Assembly (NCBI RefSeq): GCF_034009455.1
Contig: NZ_CP125380.1
Coordinates: 5,097,501 to 5,161,500 of the forward strand
Source of the DNA: Pseudomonas sp. P5_109
GTDB taxonomy: Bacteria > Pseudomonadota > Gammaproteobacteria > Pseudomonadales > Pseudomonadaceae
DNA: 64,000 nucleotides
Reading direction: 5' to 3'
Shown piece after piece: positions 29,142 through 37,405 of this stretch (within the stretch, counting starts at the first letter, position 1; every line of letters begins with the position of its first letter). Position numbers and translations under genes: made by a program. The notes below the pieces were generated by a model. That model was not told the origin of the DNA. It saw only the letters and a list, made by a program, of their open reading frames with translations, and ran no database searches.

Positions 29142-29219
29142 GATTGATCAGGAACTTGCGCGGACGGTGCACGTCTCAAGTTCAGTAACCAAAGATTTTT
29201 TATTCGGAGACACACACTC

Positions 29220-29441
29220 ATGACTCAACGGACCCTCGCCACTTTCATGCTCGCACTCGGCCTCGCCACCCTCGCCGGTTGCGCATCGCCTACGGTGATC
29301 ACCTTGAATGACGGTCGCGAAATCCAGGCCGTCGACACGCCACAGTTCGACAAGGACTCCGGCTTCTACGAATTCGAACAGCTCGACGGTAAACAGACCC
29401 GCATCAACAAAGACCAGGTCCGTACCGTCAAAGAGCTGTAA
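29220..29441 (+). CDS. YgdI/YgdR-family small lipoprotein (DUF903)
   Basis: A 73-residue precursor with a lipoprotein signal (LALGLATLAGCAS, lipidated Cys about residue 21) and an SH3-like DUF903 domain (VITLNDGREIQAVDTPQFDK; GFYEFEQLDGKQTRINKDQV). Residues after the Cys are Ala-Ser, so outer-membrane sorting is expected. The function is unknown. A strong terminator follows. Confidence 0.92.
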   Translation: MTQRTLATFMLALGLATLAGCASPTVITLNDGREIQAVDTPQFDKDSGFYEFEQLDGKQTRINKDQVRTVKEL

Positions 29442-29460
29442 ACCTGGCGCTGCCGGATAC

Positions 29461-29489
29461 GAAAAAGCCCGCTTGATGCGGGCTTTTTC
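29461..29489 (+). terminator. Rho-independent terminator after the lipoprotein gene
   Basis: GAAAAAGCCCGC and GCGGGCTTTTTC form a 12-base stem with a short loop, including the T tract. It may also end the convergent pseudouridine synthase transcript. Confidence 0.93.
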
Positions 29490-29525
29490 ATGCCTGAAGA
29501 ACAGCGCTTCAGGATCGCTTCATGA

Positions 29526-30416
29526 TCACCATTGCAGGGTGATTTCACTCTCGAACGCTCGCCCCTGGCCCGTGACCGGATCGATAAATTTCAGACCCTG
29601 CGCCAGCAGTTTCAAAGGATTGGCGTAGTCATCCTGCGCATCCTTGAGCACCTCGGGGTAAAACGGGTCGTTGCAGATAGCGGCTCCCAGCGCTGCCATA
29701 TGTACCCGCAGTTGATGCTTCTTGCCCGTCACCGGGTAAAGACCATAACGCCAGAGCTCCCCCTGCTTCTCCCTGACTTCGACCGCAGTCTCGGTGTTGC
29801 TGGCCCCCGGCCCTTCCTGCATGCGGAAGAACGGTTCGCCTTCGACCAGTCGGCTTTTATGAACCAGCGGGAAAGCAACGTCAGGCAACGCCGCTGCAAT
29901 GGCCTCGTAGCGCTTTTCGATCTGCCGGGTTGGAAACAACGACTGATAAGCCGAACGACTCTGCGGATTGGCGGAAAACAGCACCAACCCTGCGGTGTGC
30001 CGATCGATGCGATGCAAAGGCACCAGATGCGGATTGTCCAGGCGGCGGATCAAGCGCCGGAGCAGCGTCTGTTCGACGTATTCGCCGGCGGGCGTCACAG
30101 GCAGGAAATGCGGCTTGTCGGCCACCACCAGATGCTCGTCCGCGTACAGGATCGACTCGGTCACCGGGATCGGCCTTTCATCCGGCACTTCGCGAAAATA
30201 ATGGATCCGCAAACCTTCCTTGTAGGCCAAATCGAGGGCGATCGGCATGCCCTGCCCATCAAGGACCCGGCCACGGGCGATTCTGTCCAGCCATTGTTCA
30301 CGACCGATGGCGCTGAAATGCTCACACAGGCAATCGACAACGGTGTGCCACGGGCCAGGTGGCAAGTAGAGCGTACTGGCCTGACTGTGTGCCGCGGAAA
30401 AAGAAGAAGTGGACAT
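29526..30416 (-). CDS. RluA-family RNA pseudouridine synthase
   Basis: A 296-residue synthase of the RluA family without an S4 domain. The catalytic motif is VPLHRIDRHTAGLVLFSANP (Asp of HRIDRHTAG), with the supporting motif ILYADEHLVVADKPHFLPV and C-terminal GLYPVTGKKHQLRVHMAAL. It isomerises uridine in rRNA or tRNA; the target is not evident. It stands alone between a lipoprotein gene and the LexA-box gene. Confidence 0.9.
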   Translation of the reverse strand: MSTSSFSAAHSQASTLYLPPGPWHTVVDCLCEHFSAIGREQWLDRIARGRVLDGQGMPIALDLAYKEGLRIHYFREVPDERPIPVTESILYADEHLVVADKPHFLPVTPAGEYVEQTLLRRLIRRLDNPHLVPLHRIDRHTAGLVLFSANPQSRSAYQSLFPTRQIEKRYEAIAAALPDVAFPLVHKSRLVEGEPFFRMQEGPGASNTETAVEVREKQGELWRYGLYPVTGKKHQLRVHMAALGAAICNDPFYPEVLKDAQDDYANPLKLLAQGLKFIDPVTGQGRAFESEITLQW

Positions 30417-30487
30417 ACGAAAGCTCTAACCCTCAATGCAGGGCGGCATTATCCAACAGCAGCGGAAAGGAACCTAGAGGAGATTCC

Positions 30488-30805
30488 TCAAGCCGGGATC
30501 TGCGTGCGCGCCGCCGCTTCGGTGTACTCCTTGAGCCAGCGCAGTACATCAACCGCTTCCCAGCGAGCGGGGTCATACAGGGCGTACAACAATCCCTGAT
30601 AACCCACGACATCGAGTTGCCGGTGATAACCGGCGCGTTGGAACAAGGCTTCGATTTCTGCGAAACAGGTATTGAAATGGGTTTTGTTGAAGGGCGTTTT
30701 CCCCTCCGTCACCAGACCATCCAGACGCAACTCCTGGACGGCCTCGCGCACGACGTCTGCGGACATCCGGTTCACGCTGTTCTTCAACTGTTCGACATTG
30801 ACCAC
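30488..30805 (-). CDS. Conserved small protein of unknown function downstream of a LexA box
   Basis: A 105-residue soluble, mostly helical protein (SADVVREAVQELRLDGLVTE; HFNTCFAEIEALFQRAGYHR; VVGYQGLLYALYDPARWEAV; DVLRWLKEYTEAA). I do not recognise a named family. The start is GTG 30805, chosen because GAGGG lies 8 bases before it. A perfect SOS-box palindrome lies 75-92 bases upstream at 30880-30897, and no other gene is positioned to use it, so DNA-damage induction is inferred. Confidence 0.75.
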   Translation of the reverse strand: MVNVEQLKNSVNRMSADVVREAVQELRLDGLVTEGKTPFNKTHFNTCFAEIEALFQRAGYHRQLDVVGYQGLLYALYDPARWEAVDVLRWLKEYTEAAARTQIPA

Positions 30806-30879
30806 AATTCATCCCTCTCACACCCGGGCTCGCCTGCTCACTCCCAAAATCAGGAACGGCAATGCATGCACCGCGAATA

Positions 30880-30897
30880 ACTGTATGCGCATACAGT
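30880..30897. promoter_or_regulatory. LexA (SOS) box
   Basis: ACTGTATGCGCATACAGT is a perfect 18-base palindrome that fits the gamma-proteobacterial LexA consensus CTG-N10-CAG with the usual TAT/ATA flanks inside. It lies upstream of the minus-strand gene at 30488-30805. Confidence 0.85.
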
Positions 30898-30976
30898 ATC
30901 CGATCAGCACTGGTTAAGCCAAGGGGATCAATCGCAAAGTTCGACAGGCGGGACATGCTACCAGCGCAAAAGCCGC

Positions 30977-31213
30977 TTAACTCAGGAACGTCACCACCTG
31001 ATCGGCACTGAACGGCCAGCCCAGTTCAGCGCCAGTGTCGACCCGCCGCAACACGGGAATACGCAGGCTGTAAGCGGCGAACCACGTTTCATCGTCAGCG
31101 ATATCCACCAGTTCCACCAGCAGACCGCGCTCGACAAACTCCATCAACATGGCTTCGGCTACTTCACAGAGATGGCATCCAAGGGTGCCGAACAGCTGAC
31201 ATTCGGGAAGCAT
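30977..31213 (-). CDS. Glutaredoxin-like thioredoxin-fold protein (DUF836)
   Basis: A 78-residue DUF836 glutaredoxin-family protein with an N-terminal CHLC redox motif (LFGTLGCHLCEVAEAML), the cis-Pro region RIPVLRRVDTGAELGWP and a C-terminal helix. It probably acts in cytoplasmic thiol-disulfide exchange. It is a short single-gene unit downstream of amtB on the same strand. Confidence 0.88.
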   Translation of the reverse strand: MLPECQLFGTLGCHLCEVAEAMLMEFVERGLLVELVDIADDETWFAAYSLRIPVLRRVDTGAELGWPFSADQVVTFLS

Positions 31214-31318
31214 GAGTGCTCAACCAAAAAATGAAGTGACCATTCTAGGCCTGCCCCGAAAAACCGTCGAGCCATTGAGCCCCCTGCCCTGATTCCACCG
31301 ACGATGAACAGACCCGAG

Positions 31319-32527
31319 TCAGTCCTGGCTCACCGCGCCGATCTTGTGAATCGACAGGTCCGCGCCGTAATACTCCTGCTCCTGGCTCAGGCGCAATCCA
31401 TGCAACGCCTTGATCACGCCATACACCGCGAAGCCGCCGGTCAACGCCACGGTCACGCCCAGTGCAGTGCCGATCAACTGGCTGATCAGACTGACCCCAC
31501 CCAGACCGCCCAAGGCACTCTGGCCGAAGATGCCGCAGGCAATGCCGCCCCATACACCGCACAAGCCATGCAATGGCCACACACCCAACACATCGTCGAT
31601 GCGCCATTTGACCTGGGCTGCGGTAAAGCACCAGACAAACAAGGCGCCCGCGACGGCGCCAGTGACCAACGCCCCCACAGGATGCATCAGGTCGGACCCG
31701 GCACAGATTGCCACGAGCCCCGCCAACGGGCCGTTGTGCAGAAAGCCGGGGTCGTTGCGCCCGACAATCAACGCCGCCACCGTACCGCCAACCATGGCCA
31801 TCAGAGAGTTCACTGCCACCAGTCCGCTGACACCTTGCAGGGTTTGCGCGCTCATGACGTTGAAGCCGAACCAGCCGACGATCAGGATCCACGAGCCCAA
31901 CGCCAGAAACGGGATGCTCGATGGCGCGAACGCGACCAGCCGACCGTCGCGATATCGGCCGTTACGCGGCCCGAGCAACAGCACGGCCGCCAGTGCCAGC
32001 CAACCGCCCATCGCATGCACCACCACTGAGCCTGCGAAATCATGGAAACCGGCGCCAAAGCGCTCCAGCAACCAGGCCTGAAAACCCAGGTTGCCGTTCC
32101 AGACCATGCCTTCGAAGAACGGATAGATGAACGCGACAATCAACGCGGTTGCGCACAGTTGCGGAACAAACCGGGCGCGCTCGGCGATCCCTCCGGAAAT
32201 GATCGCCGGGATCGCCGCGGCAAAGGTCAGCAGGAAGAAAAACTTCACCAGTCCATAGCCGTGGTCGGCATTGAGCACGGCCGCTGGTTGCATGAACGTT
32301 ACGCCATAGGAAATCCAATAGCCTATAAAGAAGTAGGCCAGTGTCGAAACAGCGAAGTCGCTGAGGATCTTCGACAACGCATTGACCTGGTTTTTCTGGC
32401 GCACGGTGCCGACTTCGAGAAAGGCAAAACCGGCGTGCATGGCCAGAACCATGACCGCACCGATCAGAATGAACAGCGTGTTGGAGCTATGGACCAGGGT
32501 GTCCACAGCGCTTTGCAGGTTTTCCAT
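31319..32527 (-). CDS. amtB: Ammonium transporter of the AmtB/Amt family
   Basis: A 402-residue polytopic inner-membrane protein of about 11 helices. Family features: AMHAGFAFLEVGTVRQKNQV, ISGGIAERARF, DFAGSVVVHAMGGWLALAAV, WFGFNVMSA, and DVLGVWPLHGLCGVWGGIAC with the pore His. It conducts ammonium/ammonia. ATG 32527 matches the family N-terminus; SD AAGG is about 12 bases away. It lacks a cleavable signal and no glnK is adjacent, which sets it apart from the usual glnK-amtB operon. Two GCACCAA repeats lie upstream. Confidence 0.93.
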   Translation of the reverse strand: MENLQSAVDTLVHSSNTLFILIGAVMVLAMHAGFAFLEVGTVRQKNQVNALSKILSDFAVSTLAYFFIGYWISYGVTFMQPAAVLNADHGYGLVKFFFLLTFAAAIPAIISGGIAERARFVPQLCATALIVAFIYPFFEGMVWNGNLGFQAWLLERFGAGFHDFAGSVVVHAMGGWLALAAVLLLGPRNGRYRDGRLVAFAPSSIPFLALGSWILIVGWFGFNVMSAQTLQGVSGLVAVNSLMAMVGGTVAALIVGRNDPGFLHNGPLAGLVAICAGSDLMHPVGALVTGAVAGALFVWCFTAAQVKWRIDDVLGVWPLHGLCGVWGGIACGIFGQSALGGLGGVSLISQLIGTALGVTVALTGGFAVYGVIKALHGLRLSQEQEYYGADLSIHKIGAVSQD

Positions 32528-32855
32528 GGGATGGGCAGACCTTATGGCAGAAAAAAGCACCAAAGCAGTTCGCTATTTGCGCCCATGCACCAAGTTGCGG
32601 CTTCGAAGTATCAGCGTGCTGAACTTGTTGAACCGTTTTGGCGCACGGACACCGTCCAGGAAAAACGCGCCCGGGACGTTTACGCGAGTTTTTGATTGTT
32701 GGTCCTACGGTTTTACTGAAATCATGCCCGGCTATAGCGCAATGGTGCGGACCGGCGCACCACGACACAGCAAAAGTTGTACCAGTCATTTGTACTGAAC
32801 CTTCGATGAAGGCTCATACTCGAACCCATCAGAAAGCCACTTAAGGAGATCCACC
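32528..32855. promoter_or_regulatory. Gap between amtB and the yqjD-like gene with GCACCAA direct repeats
   Basis: No gene is seen in 328 bases. Two direct copies of GCACCAA (32557-32563 and 32587-32593), which read TTGGTGC towards amtB, resemble NtrC half-sites. A TGGTGCG/CGCACCA inverted repeat lies at 32743-32762. No sigma54 promoter with correct GG-N10-GC spacing was found by eye. AAGGAG precedes the plus-strand gene. Confidence 0.4.
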
Positions 32856-33170
32856 ATGGCCCGCCCCCAGGCAAAGACTGCTCAAGAAATCCTGATGAAC
32901 GACTTTCAGACACTGGTCAGTGACACCGAACGGTTGCTGGAACACACAGCGACCCTGGCCGGTGACCAGGCCGACGAGTTGCGCGAGCAGATTCACGACA
33001 GTCTCTTGCGTGCCCGTGAAACGCTGAAACTGACCGAAGACTCCCTGCGTGAACGCGGCCAGGCGGCTGTGACCGCCACCGAAGACTATGTCCAGGCCAA
33101 CCCCTGGCAGTCCGTCGGGATCGCGGCCGGCGTGGGTTTCCTGATCGGCCTGCTGGCCAGCCGGCGCTGA
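32856..33170 (+). CDS. YqjD/ElaB-family ribosome-associated membrane protein (DUF883)
   Basis: A 104-residue protein with a long charged helical N-terminal region (FQTLVSDTERLLEHTATLAG; QADELREQIHDSLLRARETL) and a C-terminal membrane anchor (VGIAAGVGFLIGLLASRR), the standard DUF883 plan including the terminal Arg pair. E. coli YqjD anchors ribosomes to the inner membrane in stationary phase. It has a strong SD (AAGGAG). It is first of three tightly packed genes. Confidence 0.92.
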   Translation: MARPQAKTAQEILMNDFQTLVSDTERLLEHTATLAGDQADELREQIHDSLLRARETLKLTEDSLRERGQAAVTATEDYVQANPWQSVGIAAGVGFLIGLLASRR

Positions 33171-33171
33171 T

Positions 33172-33561
33172 ATGTCGATCGGCGAATCCGGCCCGTCTGT
33201 AGCGGGAACCAGCTCCTCATCGCGGCGCCTGGGCGCTGCCTTCCTTGGGTTGCTGCACAGCCATGTCGAATTGTTCGGCATCGAATTGCAGGAACAGAAA
33301 GCCCGTACCGTCAGCCTGTTGCTGTTTGCCGGTCTGGCGCTGGTGTTTGCGTTGCTGCTGTTGGTAGGACTGTCGACGCTGGTGCTTATCGTGTTCTGGG
33401 ACACCTATCGCCTGGCCGCCATCATCGGGCTCTGTGTGTTCTATACCCTCGCCGCCATCTTCTGCGCGATGCGCTTGAGAGCGGCGATTTTCGATGAGTC
33501 CTCGCCCTTCCACGGCACGCTGGAAGAGCTGGCCAACGATCGGGAGCGCCTGCTGCCATGA
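33172..33561 (+). CDS. YqjE-family (DUF1469, phage-holin-like) membrane protein
   Basis: A 129-residue protein with two membrane helices (VSLLLFAGLALVFALLLLVG; AAIIGLCVFYTLAAIFCAM) after an amphipathic N-terminal region (LGAAFLGLLHSHVELFGIEL). It starts 1 base after the DUF883 stop and overlaps the next gene by 4 bases, the same order as E. coli yqjD-yqjE-yqjK. The function is unknown. Confidence 0.9.
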   Translation: MSIGESGPSVAGTSSSSRRLGAAFLGLLHSHVELFGIELQEQKARTVSLLLFAGLALVFALLLLVGLSTLVLIVFWDTYRLAAIIGLCVFYTLAAIFCAMRLRAAIFDESSPFHGTLEELANDRERLLP

Positions 33562-33902
33562 GCCTGCCTGAACTGCCACACAACAGCTCGCGCACGGAAA
33601 TGCGCAAGGCCCTGATCCGCCTGCGCATGGAAATGCATCGTCAGGAAATCCGCCACGAATCCGCGCAACTGCTGCAACCTTTGCAACGGGTACGTGGAAT
33701 GACGCAAAACCTGCAGGACGGTTTCGGCATCAAGCACGCTCCACTCTGGGGCGTGGCCGCCGTCACCTTGCTGGGCTTCCTGACCGGCAAGGGGGCAAAA
33801 AACGGGGGTGGCCTCAGCAGCCTGACCCGGATGATCCGCCTCGGCACCACACTGGTGCCGCTGATCAAACTGATCATGCAAGGTTCTTCACGCAAAGACT
33901 GA
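33558..33902 (+). CDS. YqjK-position small membrane protein
   Basis: A 114-residue product with a basic N-terminal helix (MRKALIRLRMEMHRQEIRHE) and hydrophobic segments (APLWGVAAVTLLGFLTG; LVPLIKLIM). It overlaps the YqjE-like gene by 4 bases (ATGA). It takes the place of yqjK in the three-gene unit, although similarity to YqjK is only positional. The function is unknown. Confidence 0.8.
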   Translation: MSLPELPHNSSRTEMRKALIRLRMEMHRQEIRHESAQLLQPLQRVRGMTQNLQDGFGIKHAPLWGVAAVTLLGFLTGKGAKNGGGLSSLTRMIRLGTTLVPLIKLIMQGSSRKD

Positions 33903-33943
33903 TCGGTTTCTAGCTGGCTGCATTCTTGCAACGTCGACCGGAT

Positions 33944-33965
33944 GCGCCCCTCTATCGAGGGGCGC
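33944..33965. terminator. Hairpin after the yqj-like operon
   Basis: GCGCCCCTC and GAGGGGCGC form a perfect 9-base stem with loop TATC. No T tract follows, so termination is plausible rather than certain. It lies between the yqj-like unit and the EAL gene. Confidence 0.55.
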
Positions 33966-34028
33966 AATCCTGTGCGCCTACCCGGTCTACAGGCACCATC
34001 CAAAAACAAGATCTACCAAGGAGGTCTC

Positions 34029-35192
34029 GTGATCGACGGGCAACCGCTCGCCTGTTTTCAGCCGTTCATCGATACCGCCACCGGCCGTATCGCCGGCGTC
34101 GAGGCGCTGGGCCGTTTGCGCCAGGCCGATGGTCGACTGGCCTCGGTGGGGCCGCTGTTTGCCAACCCGCGCACCAACGCTGCCGCCCTTCGTCGCCTGG
34201 ACCGACAAGTACGCGAGGATGCCTTGAGTCGCCTGCATGAGGCGCCATCCGACTGGTTTCTCAGCCTGAACATCTCCCCGCGCTGGATCAGTCGCTTGCG
34301 TGCGGAGCAGCCGCTGCCGAGCCTCAAGCAATTGAGCCGGCAAGCTGTCGACCCACGGCGCATCGTTTTCGAAATCACCGAGTTGGGTGGCGACACCCAG
34401 CGCCTGGCACAGGTGGTGGCACGTTACCGGCAAGCTGGCGCGCGGATAGCTATCGATGATTTCGGCGCTGGTTACTCGCAACTCGATCGCGTATTGGCCC
34501 TGCAGCCGGACATTCTCAAGCTCGACATGCGACTGTTCCAGGCCGCGGCACTGGGAGGCCCAAGCAGCGACGTGGTCAAGGCGCTGGCGCAGATGGCAGA
34601 AAAGACCGGCTGCTGGATCATTGCCGAAGGCGTGGAAACCGAAGCTCAGTTGAATTTTGCCCTGGAATGCGGTTCGCGCTACGTACAAGGCTTTCTGTTC
34701 GCCCGGGCGCAAGAAGCGTTCTTTGCCACAGACGCCTTTGTCGAACGATTCGCACAACTGCGCCAGCGTTACGTTCAACAGAAACTCACCGAGCATGGCC
34801 GCCTGATGATCATGCGCCAGCAGCTCAGCGAACTGATGGCCATTCTACAATCCTGGGCCGAGGCACGTGCACCGCTCAATGCCCTGCCGCAGCTCAACGC
34901 CTTCCCATGGCTGCTGCGCTTTTATCAGTGCGACCGACACGGCACGCAACTGACCCCGAATCTTGAGTGGCGCAATAACCGTTGGGAAGCCGACACTCGC
35001 TACCTGGGCCACAACTGGTCCTGGCGCCCCTACTTTTATCACCTGCTGGCGCAAGGCTTGGAAGAGCGCCGCCTGACCCTGTCCAACATCTATCGCGACG
35101 CCACGAGTAACCAGTACTGCCTGACCGCCGGGCAGTTTTTCGACAATGGTGATCGCCTGCTACTCATGGATATCGACGCAGCCGGCTTGTAG
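34029..35192 (+). CDS. EAL-domain cyclic-di-GMP phosphodiesterase, YkuI-like C-terminal domain
   Basis: A 387-residue cytoplasmic protein. The EAL domain keeps the motifs needed for catalysis: GVEALGRL, LSLNISPRW, FEITELGGD, IDDFGAGYSQLDRV, ILKLDMRLF, IIAEGVETEAQ and YVQGFLFA, so c-di-GMP hydrolysis to pGpG is expected. The last 130 residues (FPWLLRFYQCDRHGTQLTPN; WRPYFYHLLAQGLEERRLTL) resemble the PAS/Cache-like C-terminal domain of B. subtilis YkuI. GTG 34029 is chosen because AAGGAGGT precedes it by 5 bases, better than the ATG at 33942. The dGTPase gene follows after 68 bases. Confidence 0.9.
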   Translation: MIDGQPLACFQPFIDTATGRIAGVEALGRLRQADGRLASVGPLFANPRTNAAALRRLDRQVREDALSRLHEAPSDWFLSLNISPRWISRLRAEQPLPSLKQLSRQAVDPRRIVFEITELGGDTQRLAQVVARYRQAGARIAIDDFGAGYSQLDRVLALQPDILKLDMRLFQAAALGGPSSDVVKALAQMAEKTGCWIIAEGVETEAQLNFALECGSRYVQGFLFARAQEAFFATDAFVERFAQLRQRYVQQKLTEHGRLMIMRQQLSELMAILQSWAEARAPLNALPQLNAFPWLLRFYQCDRHGTQLTPNLEWRNNRWEADTRYLGHNWSWRPYFYHLLAQGLEERRLTLSNIYRDATSNQYCLTAGQFFDNGDRLLLMDIDAAGL

Positions 35193-35260
35193 TTCCGCTT
35201 GCAGGTCATGGCGCGAACCGGGAAGCTAGGCCATCAGTCACCTGACGGAGAGACCCCGCC

Positions 35261-36589
35261 TTGGATTGGCACACCCTGCTCACCCGCGAACGCCTCGGAA
35301 AGCCTCTGCACAGCCCTGAAGAGCTCGGCCGCAGCCCTTTTCACAAAGACCACGACCGCATCATTTTCTCGGGGGCTTTCCGCCGCCTCGGGCGCAAGAC
35401 CCAGGTCCATCCGGTGTCCAGCAATGATCACATTCATACGCGCCTGACCCACTCGCTGGAAGTCAGTTGCGTGGGTCGCTCACTGGGCATGCGGGTCGGC
35501 GAAACCATCCGCAGCGCCCTGCCCGACTGGTGCGAACCCAGCGACCTGGGGATGGTGGTGCAATCGGCCTGCCTGGCACACGACATCGGCAACCCGCCTT
35601 TCGGCCATTCCGGTGAAGACGCGATCCGTCACTGGTTCCAGCAAGCGGCCGGCCGTGGCTGGCTGGATGCAATGAGTGAAGCCGAGCGCAATGACTTCCT
35701 GAATTTCGAAGGCAATGCCCAGGGCTTTCGGGTACTCACGCAACTCGAGTATCACCAGTTCGACGGCGGCACCCGACTGACCTATGCAACGCTGGGCACG
35801 TACCTGAAGTATCCATGGACGGCCAGGCACGCCGACTCGCTGGGCTACAAGAAACACAAGTTCGGCTGCTATCAGAGCGAGCTTGCGCTACTGGAGCAGA
35901 TCGCGAATAAACTCGGCCTGCCACAACTGGAGGAGCAACGCTGGGCGCGGCATCCGCTGGTGTACCTGATGGAGGCCGCCGACGACATCTGCTATGCGCT
36001 TATCGACCTGGAAGACGGCCTGGAAATGGAGTTGCTGGAATACGCTGAAGTCGAGTCCCTGTTGCTGGACCTGGTGGGCGATGACTTGCCGGAGACCTAT
36101 CGCCAGCTCGGTCCCGGTGATTCGCGCCGACGCAAACTGGCGATCCTGCGCGGCAAGGCCATCGAGCACTTGACCAACGCCGCGGCCCGCGCCTTTGTCG
36201 AGCAACAGGACGCGCTGTTGGCTGGTACCTTGCCCGGCGATCTGGTGGAGCATATGCACGGGCCCGCCAAGCGTTGCGTGCTGAACGCCAAGGACATGGC
36301 CCGCAAGAAAATCTTCCAGGACAAGCGCAAGACCCTGCACGAGATCGGAGCCTATACCACACTGGAAATCCTGCTCAACGCCTTTTGTGGTGCAGCGCTG
36401 GAGCAGCACAACGGACGTACGCCGTCGTTCAAAAGCCGTCGCATCCTTGACCTGCTGGGCAACAATGCACCCGATCCACACGGCCCGTTGCACACTTCGT
36501 TTTTACGCATGATTGATTTCATCGCCGGAATGACCGACAGCTATGCAAGCGACATGGCCCTGGAGATGACCGGACGCGCTAGCCACTGA
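35261..36589 (+). CDS. dgt: dGTP triphosphohydrolase-like HD protein
   Basis: A 442-residue HD-superfamily enzyme of the dGTPase family ([69 protein letters not shown]). The His/Asp metal ligands are intact. It hydrolyses dGTP or other dNTPs to the nucleoside and triphosphate. The start is TTG 35261 ([13 protein letters not shown]), with GGAGAG upstream; the conserved N-terminus leaves no later start. It may be co-transcribed with the EAL gene. A weak TCAGCCAT/ATGGCTGA hairpin follows at about 36605-36632. Confidence 0.92.
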   Translation: MDWHTLLTRERLGKPLHSPEELGRSPFHKDHDRIIFSGAFRRLGRKTQVHPVSSNDHIHTRLTHSLEVSCVGRSLGMRVGETIRSALPDWCEPSDLGMVVQSACLAHDIGNPPFGHSGEDAIRHWFQQAAGRGWLDAMSEAERNDFLNFEGNAQGFRVLTQLEYHQFDGGTRLTYATLGTYLKYPWTARHADSLGYKKHKFGCYQSELALLEQIANKLGLPQLEEQRWARHPLVYLMEAADDICYALIDLEDGLEMELLEYAEVESLLLDLVGDDLPETYRQLGPGDSRRRKLAILRGKAIEHLTNAAARAFVEQQDALLAGTLPGDLVEHMHGPAKRCVLNAKDMARKKIFQDKRKTLHEIGAYTTLEILLNAFCGAALEQHNGRTPSFKSRRILDLLGNNAPDPHGPLHTSFLRMIDFIAGMTDSYASDMALEMTGRASH

Positions 36590-36766
36590 GGTGTATCGAT
36601 TGGTCAGCCATTACGACATTCGTTATGGCTGATCCCCCCTTCAACATCCAACAGCGCTCAAGTATCGGCGAATCGCCCTACAGCACATGGCGAGCAAACT
36701 GATCGCTTGCCTGACACTCTCGCGAAACAATCGCCCTCCCTTCTGTTTGACAGTTGAAGTGCGCCC

Positions 36767-37204
36767 ATGGCCGAAGACGATCTACGCATTCTCGTGGTGG
36801 AGGACCACCCCTTCCAACTGATAGCGACTCAATGCCTGCTGGAAAGTTATGGCTTCACTCGGCTGACGACCACCGACAGCGCCAAAGGCGCCATGCAGCA
36901 AATGCTCAGGGCCGACCAGCCGTTCGACATCCTTTTATGCGATCAATGCCTGCCCGATCTGACAGGGCTCGATCTGGTCCGGTTCGCCAGCCGGCGAGGG
37001 CTGATCAGACGGGCGATCATCCTGAGTAGCCTGACGATGTCTGAATTGGATGAACTTGTAAAAACGGCCACTGAACACGGGTTGCCATTATTGGGCTATT
37101 TGATAAAACCGTTGAAACAATCTGAATTCAGAGAGTTGTTGACTACAACTCAAACACAGGAAAAAACACATATAAAAACAAATAAAAATACAATGAAAAA
37201 CTGA
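36767..37204 (+). CDS. Stand-alone receiver protein, RocR-type receiver without an EAL domain
   Basis: A 145-residue single receiver (RILVVEDHPFQLIATQCLLE; FDILLCDQCLPDLTG, Asp59; AIILSSL; LGYLIKPLKQSEF). The pattern EDxPFQ, CDxxLxDxxGL, ILSS and LGxLxKP resembles the N-terminal receiver of RocR, which in P. aeruginosa is joined to an EAL domain. Here the protein ends in an AT-rich, Lys/Thr/Asn-rich tail (EKTHIKTNKNTMKN), not in an enzyme domain. It stands ahead of a BvgA/RocA-type regulator and a BvgS/RocS-type kinase, so a role as phosphate sink or competing receiver is inferred. Confidence 0.8.
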   Translation: MAEDDLRILVVEDHPFQLIATQCLLESYGFTRLTTTDSAKGAMQQMLRADQPFDILLCDQCLPDLTGLDLVRFASRRGLIRRAIILSSLTMSELDELVKTATEHGLPLLGYLIKPLKQSEFRELLTTTQTQEKTHIKTNKNTMKN

Positions 37205-37251
37205 TAAAAGACCTGCCGCCAAAGTTCATCCGGACATCGAATTTTCTTGGC

Positions 37252-37315
37252 CTTCCTAATAAGAATCCCAACTACTACGTAGTCCTATTCTTTTTAATGT
37301 GTAGGATTTTTCCTA
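37252..37315. promoter_or_regulatory. Cluster of TCCTA/TAGGA half-sites upstream of the BvgA-type gene
   Basis: An AT-rich stretch holds TTCCTA (37254-37259), TCCTA (37283-37287), TAGGA (37302-37306) and TTTCCTA (37309-37315). The last two form an inverted repeat with a 4-base spacer. A palindrome ACTACGTAGT lies at 37274-37283. TTTCCTA is the heptamer recognised by Bordetella BvgA, so autoregulation by the downstream regulator is a testable inference. Confidence 0.5.
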
Positions 37316-37405
37316 TATTGCGGCTACAGCTCGGTCAGTTCATGCGTCCCTCCAAGTATCTGAGCTAAGGTGCGCGCTTTGTTTGAGCTCGCATGGGATT
37401 TTATT

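Noticed and set aside
30573..30956. 127-codon minus-strand frame overlapping the SOS-box gene
   Set aside because: It overlaps the better-supported frame, spans the LexA box and lacks a Shine-Dalgarno sequence.
32743..32762. TGGTGCG/CGCACCA inverted repeat as an NtrC site
   Set aside because: The half-sites are in the opposite order to the NtrC consensus, and no sigma54 promoter with the correct spacing lies near.
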